In this document: positions 35,993 through 47,965 of the stretch, one piece after another
How positions within the stretch are numbered: the stretch's first letter is position 1
Layout of the letters: each line of letters opens with the position of its first letter
Assembly: GCF_027922425.1 (NCBI RefSeq)
Contig: NZ_BSFQ01000010.1
Span: 1 to 64,000 of the forward strand
Direction: 5' to 3'
DNA length: 64,000 bases
Origin: Pseudonocardia halophobica
GTDB taxonomy: Bacteria; Actinomycetota; Actinomycetes; Mycobacteriales; Pseudonocardiaceae
Made by a program: the position numbers and the translations under genes
Notes under the pieces: generated by a model
What the model saw: only the letters and a program-made list of their open reading frames with translations
What the model was told of the DNA's origin: nothing
Databases searched by the model: none

Positions 35993-37318
35993 CTAGATCA
36001 CCCGAGCGACGGTCGGCAGCAGCCCACCCGAGTACCGCACTGGCGAGATCTTCACCGACGCGCCGGAGTAGGGCGCCTCGATCATCTTGCCGTTCCCGAT
36101 GTAGAGGGCGATGTGGTATACGCGGCCGTTGCGGGCCCACGACAGCATGTCGCCGGGCCTCATCTGCGCGAGCGGGACCTGGTCGCCGAAGGCGTGCTGG
36201 TTGCCGCTGTACCGGGGCAGCTTCACCCCGACGCCCGCGAAGGCGTAGAGCATCAGCCCGGAGCAGTCGAAGCCGACCTTGCGGTAGTCGCCGAAGCTGT
36301 CGGCCACGCCGCCGTCGCGGATGCCGCGCGACGGGCCGCGGGCCGTCCCGCCGCCCCAGGCGTAGGTCACGCCGAGCTGCGCCATCGCCCGGTCGATCAC
36401 GGTCTGCACCGCAGCGGATCCGGTCCGCCGGGTCGTCGGCGGCGGCGCCGAGGCGGAGGAGCCGGCCCGGGAGGCGGCCTCCTCGCGGGCGGCGCGCTGG
36501 CGGGCCGCCTCGGCCTCCTCCTGCGCCCGCTGCCAGTCCTGGAACCGCTGCCGCTGGGCGCGGAGCCCGGCGTCGGCGTTCTCCGCGGCGTCGAGCTGCG
36601 CCTGGACCTGTGCCTGCTCGCCCGTCACCGCCCGCAGCCGCTGAGCCTGCTCGTCGGCGGCCTGCTGCGCACCGGCGAGGGCCTGGTCGGCCGCGGTCTT
36701 GGCCTCGGCGGCGGCCTGCCGGCGCTGCTCGGCCTCCTCCTGCGCCTTCCGCGCGGTGGAGTCCGCGTTGGCCTGCTGGACGCGGGCGCGCTCGAGCCCG
36801 TCGAGCGCGGCGGCCTGCTGCTGGGCGAGGGCGTCGGTGAGCTGGGCCCGGTCGACGAGGTCCTGCGGGCCGGTCGCCGTGGTGAGCAGCCCGATCGGGC
36901 CGAGGTCGAGGCCCTGCGAGTAGGTGCCGGCGACGAAGTCGTCGAGCCGGGTGCGGGCGGCGTCGACGGCCTTGCCCGCGGCCTGGGTCTGCGCGCGGGC
37001 CGAGTCGGCGCGGGCGGCCGCGGCGTCGGCCTCGGCCTGGGCGCCGGTCAGCACGTCGAGCGCCTGGTTGGCGGACTCGTGCTGCTCGGCGACCTGGATC
37101 TGCAGGTCGTCGGCCTCCGCCTGGAGCTCGGAGAGCCGCTGGGTCAGTCGGGCGACGTCGGCGGCCCGTCCGCTCACGGCGTCGCGGCTGCGCTGCAGGT
37201 CCTCGTTGCTCGGGTTCGGCGGCGGGGTCGGGTCGGGCGCGGCACCGGCGGTCGTCACCGAGGTGACGGTGAGCAGGGCGACGAGCAGGACCAGCAGCAG
37301 CCCTCGCGCGATCCGCAC
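35993..37318 (-). CDS. Secreted NlpC/P60 peptidoglycan hydrolase (RipA-like)
   Basis: 441 residues. Signal peptide (1–25, cleaved near TAGAAPD), then a long coiled coil (about 40–290, rich in Ala/Gln/Glu), a linker, and an NlpC/P60 endopeptidase domain (about 310–441) with catalytic Cys352 (FDCSG) and His402 (VYHIALYIG). It should cut stem peptides at the division septum, as RipA does in mycobacteria, and the coiled coil probably mediates autoinhibition or FtsEX-type activation. GTG at 37318 is chosen because GGGGGGAGAG sits just upstream. Mycobacteria carry two such genes here (ripA, ripB); this window has one. Confidence 0.9.
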   Translation of the reverse strand: MRIARGLLLVLLVALLTVTSVTTAGAAPDPTPPPNPSNEDLQRSRDAVSGRAADVARLTQRLSELQAEADDLQIQVAEQHESANQALDVLTGAQAEADAAAARADSARAQTQAAGKAVDAARTRLDDFVAGTYSQGLDLGPIGLLTTATGPQDLVDRAQLTDALAQQQAAALDGLERARVQQANADSTARKAQEEAEQRRQAAAEAKTAADQALAGAQQAADEQAQRLRAVTGEQAQVQAQLDAAENADAGLRAQRQRFQDWQRAQEEAEAARQRAAREEAASRAGSSASAPPPTTRRTGSAAVQTVIDRAMAQLGVTYAWGGGTARGPSRGIRDGGVADSFGDYRKVGFDCSGLMLYAFAGVGVKLPRYSGNQHAFGDQVPLAQMRPGDMLSWARNGRVYHIALYIGNGKMIEAPYSGASVKISPVRYSGGLLPTVARVI

Positions 37319-37570
37319 CGCTCTCCCCCCACCGGTGATCGACTGGATGGTCGGCACCCTGGCACCGCCGGGTCGTCACGCCCGGTCGCCACGCCGGTAC
37401 GGCCCGGCAACTTCCACCACTCGGTGGACTGCGGCACCGCCGGGGCGGGGCGGGCGCTGCTCCGGACGGAGCACCGCATCTCGGTACTTCCACCCTGTTC
37501 GGACAGCGGCACGTCCACCATGATCCTCCGGACGCATCCGGTCCCGGGTGCCCGACGAGGGGTGGGAACA

Positions 37571-39127
37571 GTGAGCGACGGCGGACACCGACCCGGCGCG
37601 GTGCCGGGCGGCCCGGACCCGGCCGACCCCCGGTGGGCCGACCCGCAGGGGGCGGACCGGCAGTGGGCGCAAGGCCCGGGCGCGGGCGCGGCCCCGGACC
37701 CGTACCGGCAGGGGTGGTCGCCGCAGGGGCAGGGGACGGCCCGGTACCCGGCGCAGCACCCCGCACAGCCCGGCTCGACGCAGCAGTACCCGGCCCCCCA
37801 CTACCCGACCCCGCAGTACCCCACCCCGCAGTACCCCACCGAGGCCTACCCGGCGCAGGCGCCGCAGTACGGCGGCGGTCAGCCGCCGGCCTGGGGGCCG
37901 CCGCCGGGGTACGGCGACGGCGGGGCGCCCCGGAAGAAGCGTCGGTGGCCGCTGATCACGGCGATCGTCGCGGTCGTCGTGCTGCTGGCGGGCGGCGGCC
38001 TGGCGGCGTGGACGTTCCTCGGCGGCAGCGGCGGCACGAGCAGCCCGAACGCCGCCGTCACCGCGCTGGCCGCGGACCTGGAGGGCCGCGACTACCTGCG
38101 CGCCTACAGCCGCATCGCACCGAACGAGGCGACCCTGCTCACCGACCTGAGCTCGGTGCTCACCACCGAGCTGCAGCGTCTCGAGGTGCTGCGGCCGGAC
38201 GCCCGCGCCGACGCCGGCCTCGACACCGTGACCTTCGCCGGGCTGCGGTTCGACGAGGCCGGCGCCGAGCAGGTCCGCCCGAACGTCACGATCACCAAGC
38301 TGGTCGCCGGCACCATCACGACCACGCAGGACCCGGCGAGCCTGCCCTTCACCGACTCGTTCAAGGCGAAGGTCTACCCGAACGGGGCCCCGCCCGCGGA
38401 CGTCCCGGAGACGATCGACATCGCACAGGTCGTGCGCGAGCAGGGCGAGCCGATCCGGATCGCGACCGTGCAGGTCGGCGGCGAGTGGTACGTCAGCGGC
38501 CTCTACACCGCGGCCGACTACGCGCTGAAGGACGCCGTGGAGCCGTGGCCCACGACGTCGATCGACGCCCGCGGGGCCACCACCGCCCAGGACGCCGTCC
38601 GCGACCTGGTCCAGGCCGCGCTCGACGCCGACGTCCGCCGGGTCGTCGAGCTGACCGACCCGACCGAGATGGCGGCCCTGCACGACGCCGGGCCCGCCCT
38701 CGTCGACGGGGCGGCCGCCGCGCAGCCCACCGGGGCGAAGATCGTGGACCTGCAGACCACCGAGACGGACGTCCGCGGGCACACCGCCCTGTCGCTGGCG
38801 AGCGTGACCGTCGACGACGGCAGCGGCGCCCGGGTCACCGTGACCCGCACCGGCGACTGCGTGACGATCAGCGGCGTCGAGGGTGCACCGCCGCAGCTGT
38901 GCGCGAACCAGCTCGGCTCGCTCGTCGGCGCCCAGGTCGGCACCTCGCCCGCCCTCCAGGAGCTCACGCCGCGGCTGGCCACGGCCGTGCTCGACGTCAA
39001 GGTGGTGACGTCCGAGGACGGCGGGTCCTGGTACGTCTCCCCCGGCCAGACCGTCGTGCAGCTCTACGCCGACCTGCTCGGCGCGCTGCAGCCCGGTGAT
39101 CTCGACGCCCTGATCGCCGGCAACTGA
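37571..39127 (+). CDS. Membrane-anchored exported protein with Pro/Gln/Tyr-rich cytoplasmic region
   Basis: 518 residues: a cytoplasmic low-complexity region (1–120) with YPTPQYPTPQYP-type repeats, a basic patch (RKKRR), one transmembrane helix (about 132–155) and a large extracytoplasmic part (about 165–518) with two repeated modules that look like tandem DUF4878/lumazine-binding-like folds. Two cysteines in the last module (CVTISG...LCANQ) could form a disulfide. Function unknown; position between ripA-like and acn genes matches where Rv1476, another membrane protein, sits. The start GTG at 37571 follows GGTGGGA. Confidence 0.72.
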   Translation: MSDGGHRPGAVPGGPDPADPRWADPQGADRQWAQGPGAGAAPDPYRQGWSPQGQGTARYPAQHPAQPGSTQQYPAPHYPTPQYPTPQYPTEAYPAQAPQYGGGQPPAWGPPPGYGDGGAPRKKRRWPLITAIVAVVVLLAGGGLAAWTFLGGSGGTSSPNAAVTALAADLEGRDYLRAYSRIAPNEATLLTDLSSVLTTELQRLEVLRPDARADAGLDTVTFAGLRFDEAGAEQVRPNVTITKLVAGTITTTQDPASLPFTDSFKAKVYPNGAPPADVPETIDIAQVVREQGEPIRIATVQVGGEWYVSGLYTAADYALKDAVEPWPTTSIDARGATTAQDAVRDLVQAALDADVRRVVELTDPTEMAALHDAGPALVDGAAAAQPTGAKIVDLQTTETDVRGHTALSLASVTVDDGSGARVTVTRTGDCVTISGVEGAPPQLCANQLGSLVGAQVGTSPALQELTPRLATAVLDVKVVTSEDGGSWYVSPGQTVVQLYADLLGALQPGDLDALIAGN

Positions 39128-39154
39128 TCCCCGCCTGATCCCCCACCCGACGCG

Positions 39155-39186
39155 ACGGCCGGCGGCGCACCCGCGCCGCCGGCCGT
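39155..39186 (+). terminator. Intrinsic terminator after the Pro-rich membrane protein gene
   Basis: ACGGCCGGCGGCGC pairs perfectly with GCGCCGCCGGCCGT around a 4-base loop, 28 bases after the stop codon. Confidence 0.85.
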
Positions 39187-39251
39187 CGTGCGTTCCCGGG
39201 CGAATTCGGGGTACGCCCGTGACCTGCGACCCCCTGCCTCGACCCCGTATA

Positions 39252-39267
39252 TAGGACAGGCGTACTG
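39252..39267. promoter_or_regulatory. Probable AcnR operator in the aconitase promoter
   Basis: TAGGACAGGCGTACTG matches the AcnR site I recall from Corynebacterium glutamicum (CAGNACnnncGTACTG) at all fixed positions but one. It overlaps the end of a TATATA element at 39248–39253, a plausible -10, so binding would block transcription of acn. The AcnR homologue is encoded at 54192. Confidence 0.7.
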
Positions 39268-39375
39268 TTTGGGGCGGGACGGGGGTCACGCTGCCGTGGA
39301 GCCCACGGTGCGCGAGACTCCCGCGGGACACCCGAGAAGACGCGCCCACCACGCCACCAGGAGGAGAGCCGAACA

Positions 39376-42207
<2,832 letters not shown>

Positions 42208-42210
42208 CCC

Positions 42211-42252
42211 CGTGAGTGGCAACTGCCCCTAGAGGGGCAGTCGCCACTCACG
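42211..42252. terminator. 20-bp stem hairpin after acn, CGTGAGTG family
   Basis: CGTGAGTGGCAACTGCCCCT pairs with AGGGGCAGTCGCCACTCACG (one mismatch) around a 2-base centre, starting 4 bases after the acn stop. The outer arm equals that of the hairpin at 4997; the inner arm equals that at 43360. Confidence 0.78.
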
Positions 42253-42630
42253 ACCTGCCCTGAGCTGCGAGAACGAGCCACGCACCATCCCGGTGCGGGG
42301 CTTCGTTCGTTCTCGGCTCCCGCCGCACCGGTGATCACCGTCTGCGTGCGCTGATGGCCGGCTGCGCAGCCTGACCGCACACAAATGACGATCATGGACC
42401 GGGCCGACTCCTGCCGCGCCTCGGTGATCGTCATCAACGTGCACTGGGGGCCGTGAGCACAGCCCTGTGCGCACCCTCCCGCCGATCACCGACGAGCCCG
42501 ACGCGGGCCGCCCATCATGAACACCGTCTGCGTGCGGTGGCGGCTTCCAGCACGACCTGCACTGCACACGAACGACGATCACGGCGCGCGAGTCGTCCGC
42601 CGACCGCCCGCACCACCTACGGTCGAACCC
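42253..42630. repeat. Intergenic region with large stem-loop and degenerate interspersed repeats
   Basis: 378 bases without a credible gene. A stem-loop at 42268–42315 has arms CGAGAACGA/TCGTTCTCG with an inner CGCACC/GGTGCG. After it, a degenerate word of about 21 bases, GCACACRAAYGACGATCAYG, occurs at 42377 and 42564 and inverted at 42422–42444. The phrase CACCGTCTGCGTGCG occurs upstream of both direct copies (near 42337 and 42523), so the repeated unit is about 70 bases. Confidence 0.6.
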
Positions 42631-43341
42631 GTGGTGGTGCTGTGGGCCGGCCTGGTGGTGGCGGCGGGGGCGGTGATCCAGGGGACGGTGGGGTTCGGGC
42701 TGGCGCTCGTGGCCGCGCCGCTGCTGGCGCTGCTGGACCCGCAGTACGTGCCGGTGCCGCTGATCGTCGTCGCGGGCGTGCACGCGCTGTTCCAGCTCGT
42801 GCGGGAGTGGCACGACGCCGACTGGCGGGGCGTGGGATGGGCGCTGGCCGGGCGTGTCCCCGGCGCGGTGCTCGGCGCGACCGTGGTGGCGTTGCTGCCG
42901 TACCGGGCCTTCGCGTCGTTCGTGGCCGTCGCCGTGCTGCTGTGCGTGGCGGCCTCGCTGGTCCGGCTGCATCTGCGCCCGACGCGGCCCGCGCTGCTGG
43001 TGGCCGGGGCGGTCAGCGGGGTGTCGGGCACGGCGGCCGCGATCGGCGGTCCGCCCGTCGCGATCCTCTACCAGGACGAGCACGGCGCAACGGTCCGCGC
43101 GACCCTCGGCGCCTACTTCGGTGTCGGCACCGCGTTGTCGCTCGGCGTCCTCGCCGCCGGCGGCCAGGTCGACGCGTCCCATTTGCTGCAGGGCGCGGTG
43201 CTGGTCCCGTTCGCGGCCGCCGGCCTGCTGCTGTCGAACCCGCTGCGCCGGATCCTCGACCGGGGGTGGACGCGCCCGGCCGTCCTGGGCCTGGCCGCGG
43301 CCGGCGCTGTCACACTCCTCGTCCAGGCCCAGTTCACGTAA
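42631..43341 (+). CDS. TSUP (TauE/SafE) family permease
   Basis: 236 residues and about seven to eight transmembrane helices. The start VVLWAGLVVAAGAVIQGTVGFGLALVAAPLL and the internal repeat GAVSGVSGTAAAIGGPPVAILY are the two half-repeats of the TauE/SafE superfamily, whose members export or import sulfur-containing or other small anions. The substrate is unknown. Three GTG codons in a row begin the reading frame; upstream sequence belongs to the repeat-rich intergenic DNA. It is flanked by members of the CGTGAGTG hairpin family on both sides. Confidence 0.85.
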   Translation: MVVLWAGLVVAAGAVIQGTVGFGLALVAAPLLALLDPQYVPVPLIVVAGVHALFQLVREWHDADWRGVGWALAGRVPGAVLGATVVALLPYRAFASFVAVAVLLCVAASLVRLHLRPTRPALLVAGAVSGVSGTAAAIGGPPVAILYQDEHGATVRATLGAYFGVGTALSLGVLAAGGQVDASHLLQGAVLVPFAAAGLLLSNPLRRILDRGWTRPAVLGLAAAGAVTLLVQAQFT

Positions 43342-43359
43342 CCGCACGTCAACGGGGGT

Positions 43360-43401
43360 CGTGAGTGCCGACTGCCCCTCTAGGGGCAGTCGGCACTCAC
43401 G
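43360..43401. terminator. Perfect 20-bp stem hairpin between convergent genes, CGTGAGTG family
   Basis: CGTGAGTGCCGACTGCCCCT is followed after 2 bases by its exact reverse complement. It lies 18 bases after the TSUP stop and 3 bases before the convergent glycosidase stop. Confidence 0.85.
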
Positions 43402-43404
43402 GGG

Positions 43405-44820
43405 TCAGGAGGCCAGCCAGTCCAGGGCGACGGCGGCGGTCCAGGACTGCATGGCGGAGCCGAGGGCCTCGCCGGTCATCGGGTCGAAGTACTCCGCGAA
43501 GCCGACGTGGCGCAGCGAGTCGAGGGAGGCCTCGCGCAGGGCGGCGGCACGGGCGGTGTCGCCACCGTCCCGCAGGCCCTTCCAGTACAGCCAGTTGACG
43601 ATCGGCCAGACCGGGCCGCGCCAGTAGTTGCGCGGGTCGAAGCACACCTCGCGGGGGCTGGTGCTCGGCAGCATCGCCCAGCGCAGATCCGGGTGGCCGG
43701 CGAAGTCCTCGGAGTCGAACAGTGCCCGGGCCCGGGCGCGCTGCACGGTCGGGGCGCCGGCGTCGAGCAGCGGGGACATGCCGGCGAAGGTGGCGACCTG
43801 GATCGGCGCCTCCGTCCCGAGGTCGACGTCGTAGGCCATCCCGCTCGCGGCGTCGGTCGCCGCTGCCACGCCGGCGCGGGCCCGGTCGATCCAGCCCTGG
43901 ATCGTGGCGCGCTGCGCCTGGGTTGCCCCCACGACGTCCGCGATCTCCAGCAGCGCCCGGTTCGCCATGATCAGCACCGAGGTGAAGAAGACGTCCTTGA
44001 CCAGGAACGGGTAGCGCTCGTGGATCACCGCGTCGTCGTAGCGGTACCGCTTGAGCAGCTCGAGCAGCCAGAGGAAGCGGTCGTAGTGCGCGTCGGTCGG
44101 CCGCTGCCCGGCGTCGGCGACGTGCTGGACGTCCCGGCGGGTGTAGGCGGGGACCTCGCCGACCTCGAGCCGGCCGAGCACGCCGTCCCAGCGCGGGGAG
44201 TTGTCGATGCCCTCCCACGGGTGGTAGGTCGTGACCAGGCCCGACGCCGACGGGTCGCGGTTCTCGGCCAGGTAACGGTGCCAGGCGAGGAGCTTCGGGA
44301 ACAGCGCCCGCAGCTGCGTCCGGACGTCCTCCTCGGCCTCGGTCCCGAGCGCGATCTCCCAGATGCGCGCCACGGCGATCGCGTGCACCGGCGGCTGGCA
44401 GATGCCACTGGTCTCCGCGACACCCACCGGCGCCTCCGGCGACACCTCCACGGCCCAGCGCGCGGGGTCCGGGAAGTACGACTCCGGGCCGGCCAGCGAG
44501 TTGAAGACGATCTGCGGCACCATCCCGTTGCGCCACTGCGCCTCGAACAGCCGTTCCTGCTCGGTCATCGCCCGGCGCACGTCGACCTGGGCCCAGCCGA
44601 TCGACACGAACGCGCTGTCCCAGCTCCACTGGTGCGGGTAGAGCAGCGGGGCCGCCTTGGTCCACCCACCCATGTCGTTCGTCCGCAGCACCTCGGCGGC
44701 GTGGGCGCCGAGCCCGACCTCGGTGAGGGCCGTGCCGTACGCCGCGCTCGACGTCCCGGGACCGGGGGGAGCGGTGAAGGGAGCGGTCGGATGGTTGCCG
44801 GTGTCGGACTCCGTGCTCAC
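43405..44820 (-). CDS. GH63-family alpha-glycosidase, glucosylglycerate hydrolase-like
   Basis: 471 residues, an (alpha/alpha)6-barrel glycosidase without signal peptide, hence cytoplasmic. RTNDMGGWTKAAPLLYPHQWSWDSAFVSIG and NYWRGPVWPIVNWLYW are the substrate-pocket motifs of the GH63 mannosyl/glucosylglycerate hydrolases known from mycobacteria (MhGgH). It would release glucose and glycerate from glucosylglycerate, or hydrolyse a related compatible solute. GTG at 44820 is chosen since GGAAGGAAG lies upstream. A sugar ABC importer is encoded just upstream on the same strand, supporting uptake and use of an external glycoside. Confidence 0.8.
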   Translation of the reverse strand: MSTESDTGNHPTAPFTAPPGPGTSSAAYGTALTEVGLGAHAAEVLRTNDMGGWTKAAPLLYPHQWSWDSAFVSIGWAQVDVRRAMTEQERLFEAQWRNGMVPQIVFNSLAGPESYFPDPARWAVEVSPEAPVGVAETSGICQPPVHAIAVARIWEIALGTEAEEDVRTQLRALFPKLLAWHRYLAENRDPSASGLVTTYHPWEGIDNSPRWDGVLGRLEVGEVPAYTRRDVQHVADAGQRPTDAHYDRFLWLLELLKRYRYDDAVIHERYPFLVKDVFFTSVLIMANRALLEIADVVGATQAQRATIQGWIDRARAGVAAATDAASGMAYDVDLGTEAPIQVATFAGMSPLLDAGAPTVQRARARALFDSEDFAGHPDLRWAMLPSTSPREVCFDPRNYWRGPVWPIVNWLYWKGLRDGGDTARAAALREASLDSLRHVGFAEYFDPMTGEALGSAMQSWTAAVALDWLAS

Positions 44821-45132
44821 GGGGATGTGCTTCCTTCCGGCGTAAATCCACGCCTCATCGGTATCAGCGGTACTTAACTGCAGAGTAACAACGGGTATCC
44901 GACCGCTCAATACCTCGCCGCTCGCTCCATCGGGGTCGCCGCAGAGGCCTTACGCCGTCCGGGTCACCGGTACGGGTGGTCAACGAGCAGGGCGGCGTCA
45001 CGATGCGTCGACCTGCGGCGGGGATGGGCCGCGCCGGAAGGGACGAATCGTTTCCCTGTACTCGGGTCACGATTCCGGCGCGTTACGCCCGGTCACCGCA
45101 CAATCCGGTGTGGACACCGGACGGAAAGGTGC
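44821..45132. promoter_or_regulatory. Gap between ABC-importer operon and glycosidase gene
   Basis: 312 bases. The AT-richer stretch 44865–44915 (GTACTTAACTGCAGAGTAAC, GGTATCC) is the best candidate for a separate glycosidase promoter. I see no gene and no strong terminator hairpin. Confidence 0.4.
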
Positions 45133-46254
45133 TCAGCCGCTGCTCACGGCGGCGCCGGCGCGGTCGGTCCCGGCGCGGTCGGTCCCGTCGAGGGCGCGCT
45201 CGCTCGCCGGGTCGAACCAGCGCACCCGCTCCGGGGGCACGCGCAGCCACAGCCGGCTGTCGTCGCCGGCCGGGAAGTCGGTCGGCGTGAGGAGCTTCAC
45301 GCTCTCGTCCCCCACCGTCACGGACACGAGCAGCTGCGACCCCAGCGGCTCGACGAGCCGGACGCGCGCGGGCAGCGCCCCGGGCACCTCGGTCGTCGAG
45401 GGCTCGATGTTCTCGGCGCGGATCCCGGCCCACAGCTCGTCGCCGACGCGGTCGGCGTGCTCCTCGGGCACGGCGAAGGGCTCGCCGGCCGCTGTCCACC
45501 CGTCCTGCGCGCGCCGGACCGGGAGCAGGTTCATGGGCGGGGTACCGAGGAAGCCGCCGACGAACCGGGTGGCGGGCCGGTCGTAGACCTCCATCGGCGT
45601 GCCGCACTGCACGATCTCGCCGGCACGCATCACCGCGACCCGGTCGCCCAGCGAGAGCGCCTCCACCTGGTCGTGGGTGACGTAGACGATCGTGGTGTTG
45701 AGCTCCTTGGCCAGCGCCTTGAGGTCGGAGCGGAAGCTCAGCCGGAGCAGGGCGTCGAGGTTCGACAGCGGCTCGTCCATCAGCAGCACGCTGGGGCGGA
45801 CGGCGACGGCCCGCGCCACGGCGACCCGCTGCCGCTGCCCGCCGGACAGGGCGGAGGGGTAGCGGTCGAGGACGTCGTCGAGCCGGACGAGACCCGCGGC
45901 GTACTCCACGGCCTCGGCGATCTCCTGCTTCGGCGCCTTGCGCATGGCGAGCCCGAAACCGATGTTCTCGGCCACGGTGAGGTGCGGGAACACGGCGTAG
46001 CCCTGGAAGACCATGGCGATGTCGCGCCGGCGCGGCGGCAGCCCGGTGACGTCCCGGTCGCCCAGGTGGACGGTGCCGGCGTCGGCCTGCTCGAGGCCGG
46101 CGATCGTGCGGAGCAGAGTCGTCTTGCCGCAGCCGGACGGGCCGAGGAGCACGAAGAACTCCCCGTCGCGGACGGTCACGGACACGTCGTCGACGGCAGG
46201 GGCGGCGTGGCGCGTGTACCGCTTCGTGATCCCGGTGAGCCGGATGTCGGACAA
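45133..46254 (-). CDS. Sugar ABC importer ATPase (MsmK/UgpC type)
   Basis: 373 residues. ABC domain with Walker A GPSGCGKTT at 38–46, Q-loop VFQGYAVF, signature LSGGQRQR and Walker B VLLMDEPLSNLDA, followed by a C-terminal TOBE/OB domain (about 240–373) typical of carbohydrate importers of the CUT1 class. The start is a TTG at 46254 with GAGGAG 7 bases upstream, the only start that keeps the N-terminus of the family. It follows the second permease by 11 bases. The C-terminus ends in two GTDRAG repeats. Confidence 0.9.
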   Translation of the reverse strand: MSDIRLTGITKRYTRHAAPAVDDVSVTVRDGEFFVLLGPSGCGKTTLLRTIAGLEQADAGTVHLGDRDVTGLPPRRRDIAMVFQGYAVFPHLTVAENIGFGLAMRKAPKQEIAEAVEYAAGLVRLDDVLDRYPSALSGGQRQRVAVARAVAVRPSVLLMDEPLSNLDALLRLSFRSDLKALAKELNTTIVYVTHDQVEALSLGDRVAVMRAGEIVQCGTPMEVYDRPATRFVGGFLGTPPMNLLPVRRAQDGWTAAGEPFAVPEEHADRVGDELWAGIRAENIEPSTTEVPGALPARVRLVEPLGSQLLVSVTVGDESVKLLTPTDFPAGDDSRLWLRVPPERVRWFDPASERALDGTDRAGTDRAGAAVSSG

Positions 46255-46265
46255 CGGATGCTCCT

Positions 46266-47069
46266 CTACCGCAGCGTCGGGCCGCCGCCGACGCCGAGCA
46301 GCCGGCGCCGGATCAGCAGGATGAACAGGAAGGCCGGGGCCAGCAGGAACAGCGCGCCCGCGTAGCGGAAGGGCAGCGGCGCCTGGGTCAGGCCGGTGAG
46401 CACGAAGACCGGCAGCGTGGGCTGCTGGAGGGTGAGGATGGAGGCGGCGAAGACCTCGTTGTAGCTGAGCAGCACGGCGAAGGTCGCGGCGGCGGCGAGC
46501 CCGGGGGCGGCGTTGGGCACCACGGCCCGGCGGAAGGCGCCGAACCGGCTGCAGCCGAAGACCTGGGCGGCCTCCTCCAGGTCCACGGGCACCCCGGCGA
46601 ACACGGCGCTCACCATGAGCACCACGAAGGGCAGCGCCAGCGCGGTGTGCATCAGCGCGACGCCCCAGACGGTGTCGTAGATCCCCCACTGCAGGAAGAA
46701 CACGGCCAGCGGGATGGACAGGACGACCACGGGGAACGCGCGCGTGGACAGCACGGCCAGCCGGTAGGCGTCCGCCCCGGGGAAGACGAACCGGGCCAGG
46801 GCGTAGCCCGCGGGCGCGGCGAGGAGCAGGGTGACCACGCCGGTGAGCACCGCGACGATCACGCTGGACAGCAGCGCCTGCGGCACGCCCGCGGAGGTCA
46901 CGAAGAACCGCATCGACTCCAGCGACCAGTCCGGCCAGGCGGCGAGCGGGTAGGAGTAGACGGCGTCGGCCGTGCTGAACGCCCCGACGACCACGAACCA
47001 GATCGGCACGAGGACCCAGCCGGCCAGCAGGACCGCCCCGCCGTAACCGAGGACGCGCCGCGCGGTCAC
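46266..47069 (-). CDS. Sugar ABC importer permease, MalG type
   Basis: 267 residues, six transmembrane helices. The EAA-type coupling loop is DLEEAAQVFGCSRFGAFRRAVVPNAAPG near 170–197. This is the second permease of a CUT1-type carbohydrate importer. Its GTG overlaps the first permease stop by 4 bases. Confidence 0.9.
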   Translation of the reverse strand: MTARRVLGYGGAVLLAGWVLVPIWFVVVGAFSTADAVYSYPLAAWPDWSLESMRFFVTSAGVPQALLSSVIVAVLTGVVTLLLAAPAGYALARFVFPGADAYRLAVLSTRAFPVVVLSIPLAVFFLQWGIYDTVWGVALMHTALALPFVVLMVSAVFAGVPVDLEEAAQVFGCSRFGAFRRAVVPNAAPGLAAAATFAVLLSYNEVFAASILTLQQPTLPVFVLTGLTQAPLPFRYAGALFLLAPAFLFILLIRRRLLGVGGGPTLR

Positions 47070-47965
47070 TCGCCGCGCTCCTTCCGGGTGGGCAGCGCGA
47101 CCAGGATGATCCCGACCGCCACCAGCGAGACCAGCAGGATGACCAGCCCGTAGGCCGAGGCCAGGTGCGCGTCCTGGTACTCGGTGTAGGCGCGGTTGGC
47201 CTGGGTGGCGAGGACGTCCGTGCCCGTGCCGCCCAAAGCGATCACGGTGGCGAACACCTCGAAGGCGAGCACCGTCCGCACGATGAGCGCCGTCCGGATC
47301 GTCGGGCGCATCATCGGCAGCACCACGTGCCGCATCCGCTGCCACGGCCCGGCGTGGAAGACGTCGGCGGCCTCCAGGTAGTCCCGCGGGATGGCGCGCA
47401 GCCCGCCGACCAGGATGATCACGATCAGCGAGGTGGACCGCCACGCCTCGGCGACCACGATCGTGCCGATCACCCGCCACGGCTCGCGGTAGTCCAGCCA
47501 GATCACCGGCCGGTCGATCAGTCCGAGGGACTGCAGCACGGTGTTGAGCCAACCCTGCTCGACGAAGATCGAGTACCAGAGGATGCCGGCCCCGAGCTCG
47601 CTGACGCCGAGCGGCAGCAGGAACACGTAGAGCCAGAGGCCCGATCCCCGCAGCCGCGAGGTGATCACCATCGACATCGCCATGGCCAGCGCGAACTGCA
47701 GCGGAAGCAGCACCACGAGCAGGATCACCGTGGTCCACACGGCGGGCCAGAAGCGGTCGTCGCCGAGCATCGCCCGGATCGACCCGAGCCCCCACTCCCC
47801 CGTCGTGCTGGTGAACGCGAGCCCGAACGCCTGGATCATCGGCGACGCGAAGAAGATCAGCAGGTAGGCGACGCTGGGCGCGAGCAGCAGGTACGGCAGC
47901 CAGCGCTGCGGCCCGCCACGGCGCTCCGCCGCGACCACCGGGGCCTCGGTCACCGCCTCAGCCAA
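47066..47965 (-). CDS. Sugar ABC importer permease, MalF type
   Basis: About 299 residues with six transmembrane helices and the coupling motif DYLEAADVFHAGPWQRMRHVVLPMMRP. The start is uncertain: a TTG at 47965 has GAGGGGG at good distance and overlaps the binding-protein stop; a GTG at 47953 is the alternative and lies 5 bases after that stop. First membrane subunit of the CUT1 importer. Confidence 0.88.
   Translation of the reverse strand: MAEAVTEAPVVAAERRGGPQRWLPYLLLAPSVAYLLIFFASPMIQAFGLAFTSTTGEWGLGSIRAMLGDDRFWPAVWTTVILLVVLLPLQFALAMAMSMVITSRLRGSGLWLYVFLLPLGVSELGAGILWYSIFVEQGWLNTVLQSLGLIDRPVIWLDYREPWRVIGTIVVAEAWRSTSLIVIILVGGLRAIPRDYLEAADVFHAGPWQRMRHVVLPMMRPTIRTALIVRTVLAFEVFATVIALGGTGTDVLATQANRAYTEYQDAHLASAYGLVILLVSLVAVGIILVALPTRKERGE

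Noticed and set aside
36113..37570. N-terminal extension of the Pro-rich membrane protein to over 1000 residues
   Set aside because: The upstream frame is antisense to the NlpC/P60 gene; its signal peptide, coiled coil and catalytic residues show the minus strand is coding.
42268..42315. tRNA-like fold after acn
   Set aside because: The stem-loop has no anticodon-arm layout, no CCA-side pairing and no T-loop sequence.
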